From Mesostigma viride (taxonomy: Eukaryota; Streptophyta; Mesostigmatophyceae; Mesostigmatales; Mesostigmataceae), in contig RPFO01000041.1 of NCBI GenBank assembly GCA_009746045.1, positions 4,160,030 through 4,224,029 on the forward strand: DNA of 64,000 nucleotides. Direction: 5' to 3'. Below, one piece after another: positions 1 through 11,839 of the stretch (position 1 is its first letter; each line of letters starts with the position of its first letter). The notes under the pieces are model-generated. The model had not been told where the DNA came from. It ran no database searches and saw only the letters and a list, made by a program, of their open reading frames with translations. Made by a program: the position numbers and the translations under genes.

Positions 1-3000
1 AGTCAGTCAGTCAGTCAGTCAGTCAGTCAGTCAGTCAGTCAGTCAGTCAGTCAGTCAGTCAGTCAGTCAGTCAGTCAGTCAGTCAGTCAGTCAGTCAGTC
101 AGTCAGTCAGTCAGTCAGTCAGTCAGTCAGTCAGTCAGTCAGTCAGTCAGTCAGTCAGTCAGTCAGTCAGTCAGTCAGTCAGTCAGTCAGTCAGTCAGTC
201 AGTCAGTCAGTCAGTCAGTCAGTCAGTCAGTCAGTCAGTCAGTCAGTCAGTCAGTCAGTCAGTCAGTCAGTCAGTCAGTCAGTCAGTCAGTCAGTCAGTC
301 AGTCAGTCAGTCAGTCAGTCAGTCAGTCAGTCAGTCAGTCAGTCAGTCAGTCAGTCAGTCAGTCAGTCAGTCAGTCAGTCAGTCAGTCAGTCAGTCAGTC
401 AGTCAGTCAGTCAGTCAGTCAGTCAGTCAGTCAGTCAGTCAGTCAGTCAGTCAGTCAGTCAGTCAGTCAGTCAGTCAGTCAGTCAGTCAGTCAGTCAGTC
501 AGTCAGTCAGTCAGTCAGTCAGTCAGTCAGTCAGTCAGTCAGTCAGTCAGTCAGTCAGTCAGTCAGTCAGTCAGTCAGTCAGTCAGTCAGTCAGTCAGTC
601 AGTCAGTCAGTCAGTCAGTCAGTCAGTCAGTCAGTCAGTCAGTCAGTCAGTCAGTCAGTCAGTCAGTCAGTCAGTCAGTCAGTCAGTCAGTCAGTCAGTC
701 AGTCAGTCAGTCAGTCAGTCAGTCAGTCAGTCAGTCAGTCAGTCAGTCAGTCAGTCAGTCAGTCAGTCAGTCAGTCAGTCAGTCAGTCAGTCAGTCAGTC
801 AGTCAGTCAGTCAGTCAGTCAGTCAGTCAGTCAGTCAGTCAGTCAGTCAGTCAGTCAGTCAGTCAGTCAGTCAGTCAGTCAGTCAGTCAGTCAGTCAGTC
901 AGTCAGTCAGTCAGTCAGTCAGTCAGTCAGTCAGTCAGTCAGTCAGTCAGTCAGTCAGTCAGTCAGTCAGTCAGTCAGTCAGTCAGTCAGTCAGTCAGTC
1001 AGTCAGTCAGTCAGTCAGTCAGTCAGTCAGTCAGTCAGTCAGTCAGTCAGTCAGTCAGTCAGTCAGTCAGTCAGTCAGTCAGTCAGTCAGTCAGTCAGTC
1101 AGTCAGTCAGTCAGTCAGTCAGTCAGTCAGTCAGTCAGTCAGTCAGTCAGTCAGTCAGTCAGTCAGTCAGTCAGTCAGTCAGTCAGTCAGTCAGTCAGTC
1201 AGTCAGTCAGTCAGTCAGTCAGTCAGTCAGTCAGTCAGTCAGTCAGTCAGTCAGTCAGTCAGTCAGTCAGTCAGTCAGTCAGTCAGTCAGTCAGTCAGTC
1301 AGTCAGTCAGTCAGTCAGTCAGTCAGTCAGTCAGTCAGTCAGTCAGTCAGTCAGTCAGTCAGTCAGTCAGTCAGTCAGTCAGTCAGTCAGTCAGTCAGTC
1401 AGTCAGTCAGTCAGTCAGTCAGTCAGTCAGTCAGTCAGTCAGTCAGTCAGTCAGTCAGTCAGTCAGTCAGTCAGTCAGTCAGTCAGTCAGTCAGTCAGTC
1501 AGTCAGTCAGTCAGTCAGTCAGTCAGTCAGTCAGTCAGTCAGTCAGTCAGTCAGTCAGTCAGTCAGTCAGTCAGTCAGTCAGTCAGTCAGTCAGTCAGTC
1601 AGTCAGTCAGTCAGTCAGTCAGTCAGTCAGTCAGTCAGTCAGTCAGTCAGTCAGTCAGTCAGTCAGTCAGTCAGTCAGTCAGTCAGTCAGTCAGTCAGTC
1701 AGTCAGTCAGTCAGTCAGTCAGTCAGTCAGTCAGTCAGTCAGTCAGTCAGTCAGTCAGTCAGTCAGTCAGTCAGTCAGTCAGTCAGTCAGTCAGTCAGTC
1801 AGTCAGTCAGTCAGTCAGTCAGTCAGTCAGTCAGTCAGTCAGTCAGTCAGTCAGTCAGTCAGTCAGTCAGTCAGTCAGTCAGTCAGTCAGTCAGTCAGTC
1901 AGTCAGTCAGTCAGTCAGTCAGTCAGTCAGTCAGTCAGTCAGTCAGTCAGTCAGTCAGTCAGTCAGTCAGTCAGTCAGTCAGTCAGTCAGTCAGTCAGTC
2001 AGTCAGTCAGTCAGTCAGTCAGTCAGTCAGTCAGTCAGTCAGTCAGTCAGTCAGTCAGTCAGTCAGTCAGTCAGTCAGTCAGTCAGTCAGTCAGTCAGTC
2101 AGTCAGTCAGTCAGTCAGTCAGTCAGTCAGTCAGTCAGTCAGTCAGTCAGTCAGTCAGTCAGTCAGTCAGTCAGTCAGTCAGTCAGTCAGTCAGTCAGTC
2201 AGTCAGTCAGTCAGTCAGTCAGTCAGTCAGTCAGTCAGTCAGTCAGTCAGTCAGTCAGTCAGTCAGTCAGTCAGTCAGTCAGTCAGTCAGTCAGTCAGTC
2301 AGTCAGTCAGTCAGTCAGTCAGTCAGTCAGTCAGTCAGTCAGTCAGTCAGTCAGTCAGTCAGTCAGTCAGTCAGTCAGTCAGTCAGTCAGTCAGTCAGTC
2401 AGTCAGTCAGTCAGTCAGTCAGTCAGTCAGTCAGTCAGTCAGTCAGTCAGTCAGTCAGTCAGTCAGTCAGTCAGTCAGTCAGTCAGTCAGTCAGTCAGTC
2501 AGTCAGTCAGTCAGTCAGTCAGTCAGTCAGTCAGTCAGTCAGTCAGTCAGTCAGTCAGTCAGTCAGTCAGTCAGTCAGTCAGTCAGTCAGTCAGTCAGTC
2601 AGTCAGTCAGTCAGTCAGTCAGTCAGTCAGTCAGTCAGTCAGTCAGTCAGTCAGTCAGTCAGTCAGTCAGTCAGTCAGTCAGTCAGTCAGTCAGTCAGTC
2701 AGTCAGTCAGTCAGTCAGTCAGTCAGTCAGTCAGTCAGTCAGTCAGTCAGTCAGTCAGTCAGTCAGTCAGTCAGTCAGTCAGTCAGTCAGTCAGTCAGTC
2801 AGTCAGTCAGTCAGTCAGTCAGTCAGTCAGTCAGTCAGTCAGTCAGTCAGTCAGTCAGTCAGTCAGTCAGTCAGTCAGTCAGTCAGTCAGTCAGTCAGTC
2901 AGTCAGTCAGTCAGTCAGTCAGTCAGTCAGTCAGTCAGTCAGTCAGTCAGTCAGTCAGTCAGTCAGTCAGTCAGTCAGTCAGTCAGTCAGTCAGTCAGTC

Positions 3001-6000
3001 AGTCAGTCAGTCAGTCAGTCAGTCAGTCAGTCAGTCAGTCAGTCAGTCAGTCAGTCAGTCAGTCAGTCAGTCAGTCAGTCAGTCAGTCAGTCAGTCAGTC
3101 AGTCAGTCAGTCAGTCAGTCAGTCAGTCAGTCAGTCAGTCAGTCAGTCAGTCAGTCAGTCAGTCAGTCAGTCAGTCAGTCAGTCAGTCAGTCAGTCAGTC
3201 AGTCAGTCAGTCAGTCAGTCAGTCAGTCAGTCAGTCAGTCAGTCAGTCAGTCAGTCAGTCAGTCAGTCAGTCAGTCAGTCAGTCAGTCAGTCAGTCAGTC
3301 AGTCAGTCAGTCAGTCAGTCAGTCAGTCAGTCAGTCAGTCAGTCAGTCAGTCAGTCAGTCAGTCAGTCAGTCAGTCAGTCAGTCAGTCAGTCAGTCAGTC
3401 AGTCAGTCAGTCAGTCAGTCAGTCAGTCAGTCAGTCAGTCAGTCAGTCAGTCAGTCAGTCAGTCAGTCAGTCAGTCAGTCAGTCAGTCAGTCAGTCAGTC
3501 AGTCAGTCAGTCAGTCAGTCAGTCAGTCAGTCAGTCAGTCAGTCAGTCAGTCAGTCAGTCAGTCAGTCAGTCAGTCAGTCAGTCAGTCAGTCAGTCAGTC
3601 AGTCAGTCAGTCAGTCAGTCAGTCAGTCAGTCAGTCAGTCAGTCAGTCAGTCAGTCAGTCAGTCAGTCAGTCAGTCAGTCAGTCAGTCAGTCAGTCAGTC
3701 AGTCAGTCAGTCAGTCAGTCAGTCAGTCAGTCAGTCAGTCAGTCAGTCAGTCAGTCAGTCAGTCAGTCAGTCAGTCAGTCAGTCAGTCAGTCAGTCAGTC
3801 AGTCAGTCAGTCAGTCAGTCAGTCAGTCAGTCAGTCAGTCAGTCAGTCAGTCAGTCAGTCAGTCAGTCAGTCAGTCAGTCAGTCAGTCAGTCAGTCAGTC
3901 AGTCAGTCAGTCAGTCAGTCAGTCAGTCAGTCAGTCAGTCAGTCAGTCAGTCAGTCAGTCAGTCAGTCAGTCAGTCAGTCAGTCAGTCAGTCAGTCAGTC
4001 AGTCAGTCAGTCAGTCAGTCAGTCAGTCAGTCAGTCAGTCAGTCAGTCAGTCAGTCAGTCAGTCAGTCAGTCAGTCAGTCAGTCAGTCAGTCAGTCAGTC
4101 AGTCAGTCAGTCAGTCAGTCAGTCAGTCAGTCAGTCAGTCAGTCAGTCAGTCAGTCAGTCAGTCAGTCAGTCAGTCAGTCAGTCAGTCAGTCAGTCAGTC
4201 AGTCAGTCAGTCAGTCAGTCAGTCAGTCAGTCAGTCAGTCAGTCAGTCAGTCAGTCAGTCAGTCAGTCAGTCAGTCAGTCAGTCAGTCAGTCAGTCAGTC
4301 AGTCAGTCAGTCAGTCAGTCAGTCAGTCAGTCAGTCAGTCAGTCAGTCAGTCAGTCAGTCAGTCAGTCAGTCAGTCAGTCAGTCAGTCAGTCAGTCAGTC
4401 AGTCAGTCAGTCAGTCAGTCAGTCAGTCAGTCAGTCAGTCAGTCAGTCAGTCAGTCAGTCAGTCAGTCAGTCAGTCAGTCAGTCAGTCAGTCAGTCAGTC
4501 AGTCAGTCAGTCAGTCAGTCAGTCAGTCAGTCAGTCAGTCAGTCAGTCAGTCAGTCAGTCAGTCAGTCAGTCAGTCAGTCAGTCAGTCAGTCAGTCAGTC
4601 AGTCAGTCAGTCAGTCAGTCAGTCAGTCAGTCAGTCAGTCAGTCAGTCAGTCAGTCAGTCAGTCAGTCAGTCAGTCAGTCAGTCAGTCAGTCAGTCAGTC
4701 AGTCAGTCAGTCAGTCAGTCAGTCAGTCAGTCAGTCAGTCAGTCAGTCAGTCAGTCAGTCAGTCAGTCAGTCAGTCAGTCAGTCAGTCAGTCAGTCAGTC
4801 AGTCAGTCAGTCAGTCAGTCAGTCAGTCAGTCAGTCAGTCAGTCAGTCAGTCAGTCAGTCAGTCAGTCAGTCAGTCAGTCAGTCAGTCAGTCAGTCAGTC
4901 AGTCAGTCAGTCAGTCAGTCAGTCAGTCAGTCAGTCAGTCAGTCAGTCAGTCAGTCAGTCAGTCAGTCAGTCAGTCAGTCAGTCAGTCAGTCAGTCAGTC
5001 AGTCAGTCAGTCAGTCAGTCAGTCAGTCAGTCAGTCAGTCAGTCAGTCAGTCAGTCAGTCAGTCAGTCAGTCAGTCAGTCAGTCAGTCAGTCAGTCAGTC
5101 AGTCAGTCAGTCAGTCAGTCAGTCAGTCAGTCAGTCAGTCAGTCAGTCAGTCAGTCAGTCAGTCAGTCAGTCAGTCAGTCAGTCAGTCAGTCAGTCAGTC
5201 AGTCAGTCAGTCAGTCAGTCAGTCAGTCAGTCAGTCAGTCAGTCAGTCAGTCAGTCAGTCAGTCAGTCAGTCAGTCAGTCAGTCAGTCAGTCAGTCAGTC
5301 AGTCAGTCAGTCAGTCAGTCAGTCAGTCAGTCAGTCAGTCAGTCAGTCAGTCAGTCAGTCAGTCAGTCAGTCAGTCAGTCAGTCAGTCAGTCAGTCAGTC
5401 AGTCAGTCAGTCAGTCAGTCAGTCAGTCAGTCAGTCAGTCAGTCAGTCAGTCAGTCAGTCAGTCAGTCAGTCAGTCAGTCAGTCAGTCAGTCAGTCAGTC
5501 AGTCAGTCAGTCAGTCAGTCAGTCAGTCAGTCAGTCAGTCAGTCAGTCAGTCAGTCAGTCAGTCAGTCAGTCAGTCAGTCAGTCAGTCAGTCAGTCAGTC
5601 AGTCAGTCAGTCAGTCAGTCAGTCAGTCAGTCAGTCAGTCAGTCAGTCAGTCAGTCAGTCAGTCAGTCAGTCAGTCAGTCAGTCAGTCAGTCAGTCAGTC
5701 AGTCAGTCAGTCAGTCAGTCAGTCAGTCAGTCAGTCAGTCAGTCAGTCAGTCAGTCAGTCAGTCAGTCAGTCAGTCAGTCAGTCAGTCAGTCAGTCAGTC
5801 AGTCAGTCAGTCAGTCAGTCAGTCAGTCAGTCAGTCAGTCAGTCAGTCAGTCAGTCAGTCAGTCAGTCAGTCAGTCAGTCAGTCAGTCAGTCAGTCAGTC
5901 AGTCAGTCAGTCAGTCAGTCAGTCAGTCAGTCAGTCAGTCAGTCAGTCAGTCAGTCAGTCAGTCAGTCAGTCAGTCAGTCAGTCAGTCAGTCAGTCAGTC

Positions 6001-7527
6001 AGTCAGTCAGTCAGTCAGTCAGTCAGTCAGTCAGTCAGTCAGTCAGTCAGTCAGTCAGTCAGTCAGTCAGTCAGTCAGTCAGTCAGTCAGTCAGTCAGTC
6101 AGTCAGTCAGTCAGTCAGTCAGTCAGTCAGTCAGTCAGTCAGTCAGTCAGTCAGTCAGTCAGTCAGTCAGTCAGTCAGTCAGTCAGTCAGTCAGTCAGTC
6201 AGTCAGTCAGTCAGTCAGTCAGTCAGTCAGTCAGTCAGTCAGTCAGTCAGTCAGTCAGTCAGTCAGTCAGTCAGTCAGTCAGTCAGTCAGTCAGTCAGTC
6301 AGTCAGTCAGTCAGTCAGTCAGTCAGTCAGTCAGTCAGTCAGTCAGTCAGTCAGTCAGTCAGTCAGTCAGTCAGTCAGTCAGTCAGTCAGTCAGTCAGTC
6401 AGTCAGTCAGTCAGTCAGTCAGTCAGTCAGTCAGTCAGTCAGTCAGTCAGTCAGTCAGTCAGTCAGTCAGTCAGTCAGTCAGTCAGTCAGTCAGTCAGTC
6501 AGTCAGTCAGTCAGTCAGTCAGTCAGTCAGTCAGTCAGTCAGTCAGTCAGTCAGTCAGTCAGTCAGTCAGTCAGTCAGTCAGTCAGTCAGTCAGTCAGTC
6601 AGTCAGTCAGTCAGTCAGTCAGTCAGTCAGTCAGTCAGTCAGTCAGTCAGTCAGTCAGTCAGTCAGTCAGTCAGTCAGTCAGTCAGTCAGTCAGTCAGTC
6701 AGTCAGTCAGTCAGTCAGTCAGTCAGTCAGTCAGTCAGTCAGTCAGTCAGTCAGTCAGTCAGTCAGTCAGTCAGTCAGTCAGTCAGTCAGTCAGTCAGTC
6801 AGTCAGTCAGTCAGTCAGTCAGTCAGTCAGTCAGTCAGTCAGTCAGTCAGTCAGTCAGTCAGTCAGTCAGTCAGTCAGTCAGTCAGTCAGTCAGTCAGTC
6901 AGTCAGTCAGTCAGTCAGTCAGTCAGTCAGTCAGTCAGTCAGTCAGTCAGTCAGTCAGTCAGTCAGTCAGTCAGTCAGTCAGTCAGTCAGTCAGTCAGTC
7001 AGTCAGTCAGTCAGTCAGTCAGTCAGTCAGTCAGTCAGTCAGTCAGTCAGTCAGTCAGTCAGTCAGTCAGTCAGTCAGTCAGTCAGTCAGTCAGTCAGTC
7101 AGTCAGTCAGTCAGTCAGTCAGTCAGTCAGTCAGTCAGTCAGTCAGTCAGTCAGTCAGTCAGTCAGTCAGTCAGTCAGTCAGTCAGTCAGTCAGTCAGTC
7201 AGTCAGTCAGTCAGTCAGTCAGTCAGTCAGTCAGTCAGTCAGTCAGTCAGTCAGTCAGTCAGTCAGTCAGTCAGTCAGTCAGTCAGTCAGTCAGTCAGTC
7301 AGTCAGTCAGTCAGTCAGTCAGTCAGTCAGTCAGTCAGTCAGTCAGTCAGTCAGTCAGTCAGTCAGTCAGTCAGTCAGTCAGTCAGTCAGTCAGTCAGTC
7401 AGTCAGTCAGTCAGTCAGTCAGTCAGTCAGTCAGTCAGTCAGTCAGTCAGTCGGTCAGTCAGTCAGTCAGTCAGTCAGTCAGTCAGTCAGTCAGTCAGTC
7501 AGTCAGTCAGTCAGTCAGTCAGTCAGT
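1..7527. repeat. (AGTC)n tetranucleotide array, 7.5 kb
   Basis: Uninterrupted AGTC units from the first base of the window, about 1,882 units, with one visible substitution (A to G at 7453). It probably continues to the left. The plus strand has no stop codon in any frame, but also no ATG; the minus strand has TGA in every frame. It ends abruptly in a truncated LINE. I see nothing else in this stretch. Confidence 0.98.
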
Positions 7528-7559
7528 AAGCCTTAACCACTCACGGGACAAGGCGGCTC

Positions 7560-7726
7560 CCCCACAAGTCCTGCTCACCTTCCCCTCCCCTGAGGATAAG
7601 CAGCGGTTCCTCTCTCGTCGCAAGAGGTTGCACGACCTCACCTGGATGCTGGACGACGACCTGACCCCCGCTCAGCAGCAGCAGCGACGCGACCTGTGGC
7701 CGGAATACCTCCGCCATAAGCAGGAC
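7560..7726 (+). pseudogene. LINE ORF1 C-terminal fragment
   Basis: About 55 codons that resemble the C-terminal part of LINE ORF1 proteins: a beta-strand start (VLLTFPSPEDKQRFL), a basic helix, then a DDLTPAQQQQR segment like the DDLLSPAQ segment in the ORF1 at 35679-37040. ORF1 proteins bind the element RNA and act as nucleic-acid chaperones. The frame runs straight into the ORF2 reverse transcriptase start (MLYKKG), which normally lies more than 2 kb downstream, so this is a deletion junction. The assignment rests on short similarity to the other copy. Confidence 0.55.
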
Positions 7727-9206
7727 CATGCTGTACAAGAAGGGCTCTGCTGCTGACCCCGGCACCTACCAGGGTGTCTGCCTCCAGAGCCGGCGCCGCG
7801 CTGAAGGTCTTCATGCGCATGATGCTGCGCAGGCTCCGCGCCGCGCTGGACCCACACCTGGGTGAGTCTCATATGGGTTTCCGTCGTGGTCGCAAGACTG
7901 TCATGGCTGTGTTTGTCGCGCGCCGGTTGATGGAGGAGGTGCGTCGCCTCCCCCCTGACAGTTTGCCGCTGGTCTTCATTTTTGTTGACTATATCAAGGC
8001 CTTTGACACGGTTCTCTGGGAGGCTCTTTGGGCCATCCTAGCTCTGGATCGGGTACCACCTGCGTTTATTGCTGCCATTCGCCGACTGTATCAGGGCTCA
8101 CAGGCAGTAGTGCGGACTGCGGAAGGCACCACCCCACCATTCCCCCTTCACCACGGGGTGTGGCAAGGTTGTGTCCTGTCCCCATACCTGTTCATTATTG
8201 TCGTGGATCACGTCATGCGCCGGGCACGTGCGCGCTTTGCTGCTCTTAAGGGGTTCGAGCCAGGCTTGGACATCCTTAATTAACGTGAAAGAGCACGGCG
8301 GGGTTAGACCTGGTTACCGCCTTGCCGACCTGATTTATGCGGATGACACCACCCTCATCGAGAGCCCCGAGCACATTCAGACCTGGCTGGACTGTCTGGG
8401 CCTGGAGGCGCGGGCGGTGGGGTTGGAGATTAGTGTCAAAACTGAGGCGATAGTGATTGGGGCCTCCAGTACACCACCGCTGCCGCGCCTGCTCGACAGG
8501 ACGGAGGTCCCGTTCCGCGACCGCTTCAAGCTGTTGGGGAGTTGGCTTCCTGACACTGCCGACGATGTGGACACCCGCATCGGCCTTGCCTGGGCCAAGC
8601 TCCGTTCGCTCAAAACCTACTGGCGCTCGAAGGGCCTGGGCGAGCACCGCAAGCGCATGCTCTTCAAGGTCATCGTCCTCACGGTGCTCAGGTATGGCGC
8701 CGAGGCGTGGACCATCCCACCCAAACTGGCAGCTAGGCTAGACCGCACGGTTTACAGGATGCTCCGACAGGTCCTTAACGTAGGGTTTTCCGAGCGTCCG
8801 TCATCAGAATCTTTGTATCATAGCATGCCTCGTATTTCGGACGAGATTAGGCAGCGTAGGATAGCATTTGTAGGACACCTTGCTCGCACCAGCCAGGTCG
8901 ACACCGCCCTTGGCCTGGCCGGCCCCCAGCGGCTTGGCCAGCCAGGGCGACACATTCTGACCTGGCCTGGCCCCGAGGGCATTCCCAAAAGGGTAGGGAA
9001 ACCTGTCACGAACTATGTACATCCCTGAGATGTTGCTGGACGACCTAGTGGTCCCAGCCCAGTTTGAGCACCGCATCCACTCTCTCTCCCGTCTTTGGAC
9101 TGCCATGCAGGACAAGACGCGGTGGAAGAAGTTTGTCAAGGCGCACACGCCCGACCCTGTGGGCAAGCCCCCTCCCCCCAAGCGGAGGAGGCGTTTTGAT
9201 GAGTAG
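7727..9206 (+). pseudogene. LINE ORF2 reverse transcriptase and C-terminal domain, frameshifted
   Basis: This is the RNA-dependent DNA polymerase part of ORF2. The visible RT motifs are FVDYIKAFD (motif A, first catalytic Asp), GVWQGCVLSPYLF (motif B) and YADDTTL (motif C, catalytic DD). Downstream is the thumb and C-terminal region with an RRIAFVGHLAR segment, the GH-type motif seen near the C-terminus of RTE-like LINEs. The frame changes between motifs B and C (about 8240-8330, with a TAA at 8281) and again near 9000, so no single protein can be made. The endonuclease is absent. It ends in a basic tail (KRRRRFDE) at 9206. A dead, 5'-truncated copy. Confidence 0.9.
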
Positions 9207-9320
9207 TGTAGTTAGGATTTTCTAGATAGCTTAGAGTTAGGATAGTTCGATCACGCGGCTTCCTCCACCCCACCCATCATGGAATATGTGCTACATGATC
9301 TCCCCACGGAGGCATGTTAT

Positions 9321-9340
9321 AATTTAATTTAATTTAATTT
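9321..9340 (+). repeat. (AATTT)4 tail of LINE copy a
   Basis: Four AATTT units close the 3' UTR of the LINE ending at 9206. A different LINE 3' portion starts within three bases. Short tandem tails of this kind are typical of LINEs that do not end in poly(A). Confidence 0.8.
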
Positions 9341-9342
9341 TT

Positions 9343-9856
9343 AAGCAGGACCCCCAGAAGCCCAAGGTGTACTGGAGGGGCGGGGACCTGATGATCAACC
9401 ACAAGATGTGGACGCCCCCAGCGGGCTAGAACAGCAATAGCCCTAGCTTGTATCCATTGGAGTCACTGCCGCTAAGGCAGCCTAGGACATGCTTAGAATG
9501 TTTGCCTAGCTGTGCCAACATACCTAGTCACGGGCCGCTAACGCACGGTACACAACCAGCCATAGCCTTAGCCTAGTCTTAGACAGCCATGCTACGCCCT
9601 GGCTATGATCAGATTTCTTGCCCACGCTCCTTGTTATGATATGCTCACATGGGTCTTATTGCACCCACAGACTGCCAGATCGTTAGCGTGTCCGTTTAGC
9701 TAGCGTGCCCGCGTGCAGCTGTGGCATGCCTTTGGCATGAAGGAGACTGGGGGTCTCTGCCCTTTCTCCTGTTGTGCACACACAGGGATTAAAAGCACTT
9801 CGGTGCTCCGTGACTCCCCAACGGGAGCACGTGTGTAATTAATTAATTAATTAAGG
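9343..9856 (+). mobile_element. 3' end of a second LINE family (copy b)
   Basis: The segment starts with 28 open codons ending ...WTPPAG and TAG at 9427-9429. About 370 bases of 3' UTR follow, unrelated to the other copies, then a hairpin (9803-9830) and an AATT-repeat tail. The hairpin matches those ending the LINEs at 58192 and 60884, although the 3' UTR and coding end differ. It lies head-to-tail against the AATTT tail of copy a, as expected if it inserted there and was truncated at its 5' end. Confidence 0.6.
9794..9856 (+). other. LINE 3' stem-loop and (AATT)n tail
   Basis: GTGCTCC (9803-9809) pairs with GGAGCAC (9824-9830) around a 14-base loop. The same GTGCTCC can instead pair upstream with AGCAC across a C(TTCG)G tetraloop, so two exclusive folds are possible. 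The stem is followed by repeated AATT to 9856. The same loop sequence, TGACTCCCCAA, occurs near 58150 and 60837. A conserved 3' stem-loop plus short tandem tail is the arrangement used for template recognition by stringent-type LINEs; the role here is inferred. Confidence 0.65.
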
Positions 9857-11755
9857 GGAGGGTCCCATAGAAATATATCAAAACTTACCCCCCCTAATAA
9901 CTACAGAAATGCAACTGTCAACCACTGAATGATGTTTGGGGACCATAAACATGATGTTTGGGCATGCATACCACCACTTGTTGGGGGTACTACCCCCAGC
10001 CATACACCGGCTATGAGCTAAAAATAGAAAAAAACGCTGTCCGGGGCACATCTTGCCCAGAACAGTGGGAGAACCAGTTGCATGAAAAAAGCACAACCCG
10101 TATAAAAATGTCATGGGACATGGTTTCTACCTAATTGGATCAACAAAATCAGCACATCCCTTTGAGTTATTAATTTTTGGGCCAAAAATACGCTTTTTTA
10201 GGCGGGGCGTACCCATACACACTCATAACACATCAATTAGGCCTGAAAAGCACAAGTCAAATTCTGTCATGACCATAGAAGGCACTGTCAAAGTTTGGTG
10301 GCATTCTGAGCTCAGCTGTAGCAGTTATTAATTTTGGCAGTTGGCCACCTGTGCAGACGCTAAGGAAGGCATTAGTGAGTATTAAGGCACACTAACACTT
10401 CCTATGCCATCCAAAAGGCTCCTGACCATGCCCAATTCGACCACAATGTACAAGGAGGTGGCTGGGCACGTCATGTGCCCTTGCCTTACCTCGACACGGG
10501 CAACCTGTTGCGTGTGTGCACAACAATGAGGCAGGTAGCTCTACATGCCTAGCCAACACTTCTAAAGCATATTCCAGGTTTATGGTGTGGGCATCATCCC
10601 AAAACCAAGCTCAAACACACCCTAGAAAGCCATATCCACTAATTGCCCAACAAGGGTAACAACAGACAGTCCACAGAGAAAGCAGAATTATCATACATGC
10701 TGCTTGCCAAGGCTTCTTACCATGGTTACCTTGCCTTGCTAGCATATGAATTAGGGCTCTCCCATTTTAGTGGGAGAAAGGCCAACAAGACAACGATAAC
10801 CCCTACCTACGTGCAGTTCCACCCATGCAGTATGCCCCTCAGAAAAACCACTGCCACCTTTCTTTCCAGCGCAATTGTTTGCCAAGAAACAAACTCAAGC
10901 TTGTGAGCCTCTAACCACAATGAAGCCTCTGCTAAGAAAGGCCGCGTCAATATTCACACAAAACTGAGTGCTGTTAGCAATCTCCTTCCAAGAAACCACT
11001 CAGCAAATCCCTGACAACTTGACGATATGCCACGGTCACGCTTTGACACATCCCAGCCATGCAACGTACATAAAAACCACTGAAAGGTGCCAGGAATCTG
11101 GCGATGCGCAGCACGGAATGGCATTATACCTGGCGCTAACTGCACGGAAAGAAGCCGAAAACTTGCGTTGATAACCCATAAAGGAAGCGAAACATTCATA
11201 GGGTCACGTTGATGACACGATCGTACCATTACCGGAATTGTCCTTCGCCCAGCGGCGCAAGAAAGAACAACCTTCCATGGAATAATAAGACGCGCATCCC
11301 GCGAGCCTGGAGAGTGTCTTACCGATCATGACGGAAATCTTGCCGAAACCCAGCAAATTTTTTAAAGCTTTACCAATAACGATTTAAACGCATCCTTGAC
11401 GCTAGGTAAAGCCCATAAAACCTGACAATCACCGCCGCCAGCGTGCATTCTAATTTATTCCTCTCGACGAAAACATCAGATTGGACCCCCGTGGCGATGG
11501 TCATCAATAAAATCATCGACACTGCAAAAAACGCGAACTCCGCTACGAAGTAGCATCATTTACTCATCATCTTTAAGATTCGCTCAGTTTCTCTGCATTC
11601 CGCAAGCTATCTTTTTCTACTCTGCCTGAAAGCACGTCGCCATGGCCAGCTCCGGTAGGGGTGCGCGCCCCGTGCACCACTTTTTCACGGTACGGACGGG
11701 TACCGCGAATTTTTCGGCGCCAAAATATTCGCGCCGGGACCGTCCCCGGCTTAAA
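9857..11755. other. AT-richer DNA with no recognised gene
   Basis: Only short, unconvincing frames are present. It begins GGGGAGGGTCCC just after the LINE tail, and its right side holds a near match in inverse orientation (GGGACCGTCCCC near 11737-11748). That could be the two ends of an old DNA transposon, but the match is one mismatch in 12 and could be chance. No coding domain was recognised. Confidence 0.3.
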
Positions 11756-11770
11756 AAGTAAGTAAGTAAT

Positions 11771-11812
<42 letters not shown>

Positions 11813-11839
11813 GTAAGTAAGTAAGTAAGTAAGTAAGTA
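11756..11839. repeat. (AAGT)n microsatellite, minus-strand LINE tail
   Basis: About 20 AAGT units with two small interruptions. On the minus strand this is (TTAC)n, directly after a LINE-type 3' hairpin, so it reads as the tandem tail of a minus-strand LINE. Confidence 0.8.

Larger units (their letters stand above)
7529..9340 (+). mobile_element. LINE (non-LTR retrotransposon), 5'-truncated and internally deleted (copy a)
   Basis: A remnant of the APE-type LINE family that dominates this window. It holds a piece of the ORF1 C-terminus (7560-7726) joined directly to the ORF2 reverse transcriptase (from 7727), then the ORF2 C-terminus, a short 3' UTR and a tail of four AATTT units (9321-9340). 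Compared with the copy at 35497-58192, the endonuclease and linker are missing. The left border is the (AGTC)n array. Confidence 0.85.

Noticed and set aside
9857-11748. A confident DNA transposon with GGGGASGGTCCC ends
   Set aside because: Only 11 of 12 bases match, the right side overlaps a LINE tail border, and no target duplication is clear; listed as unexplained instead.
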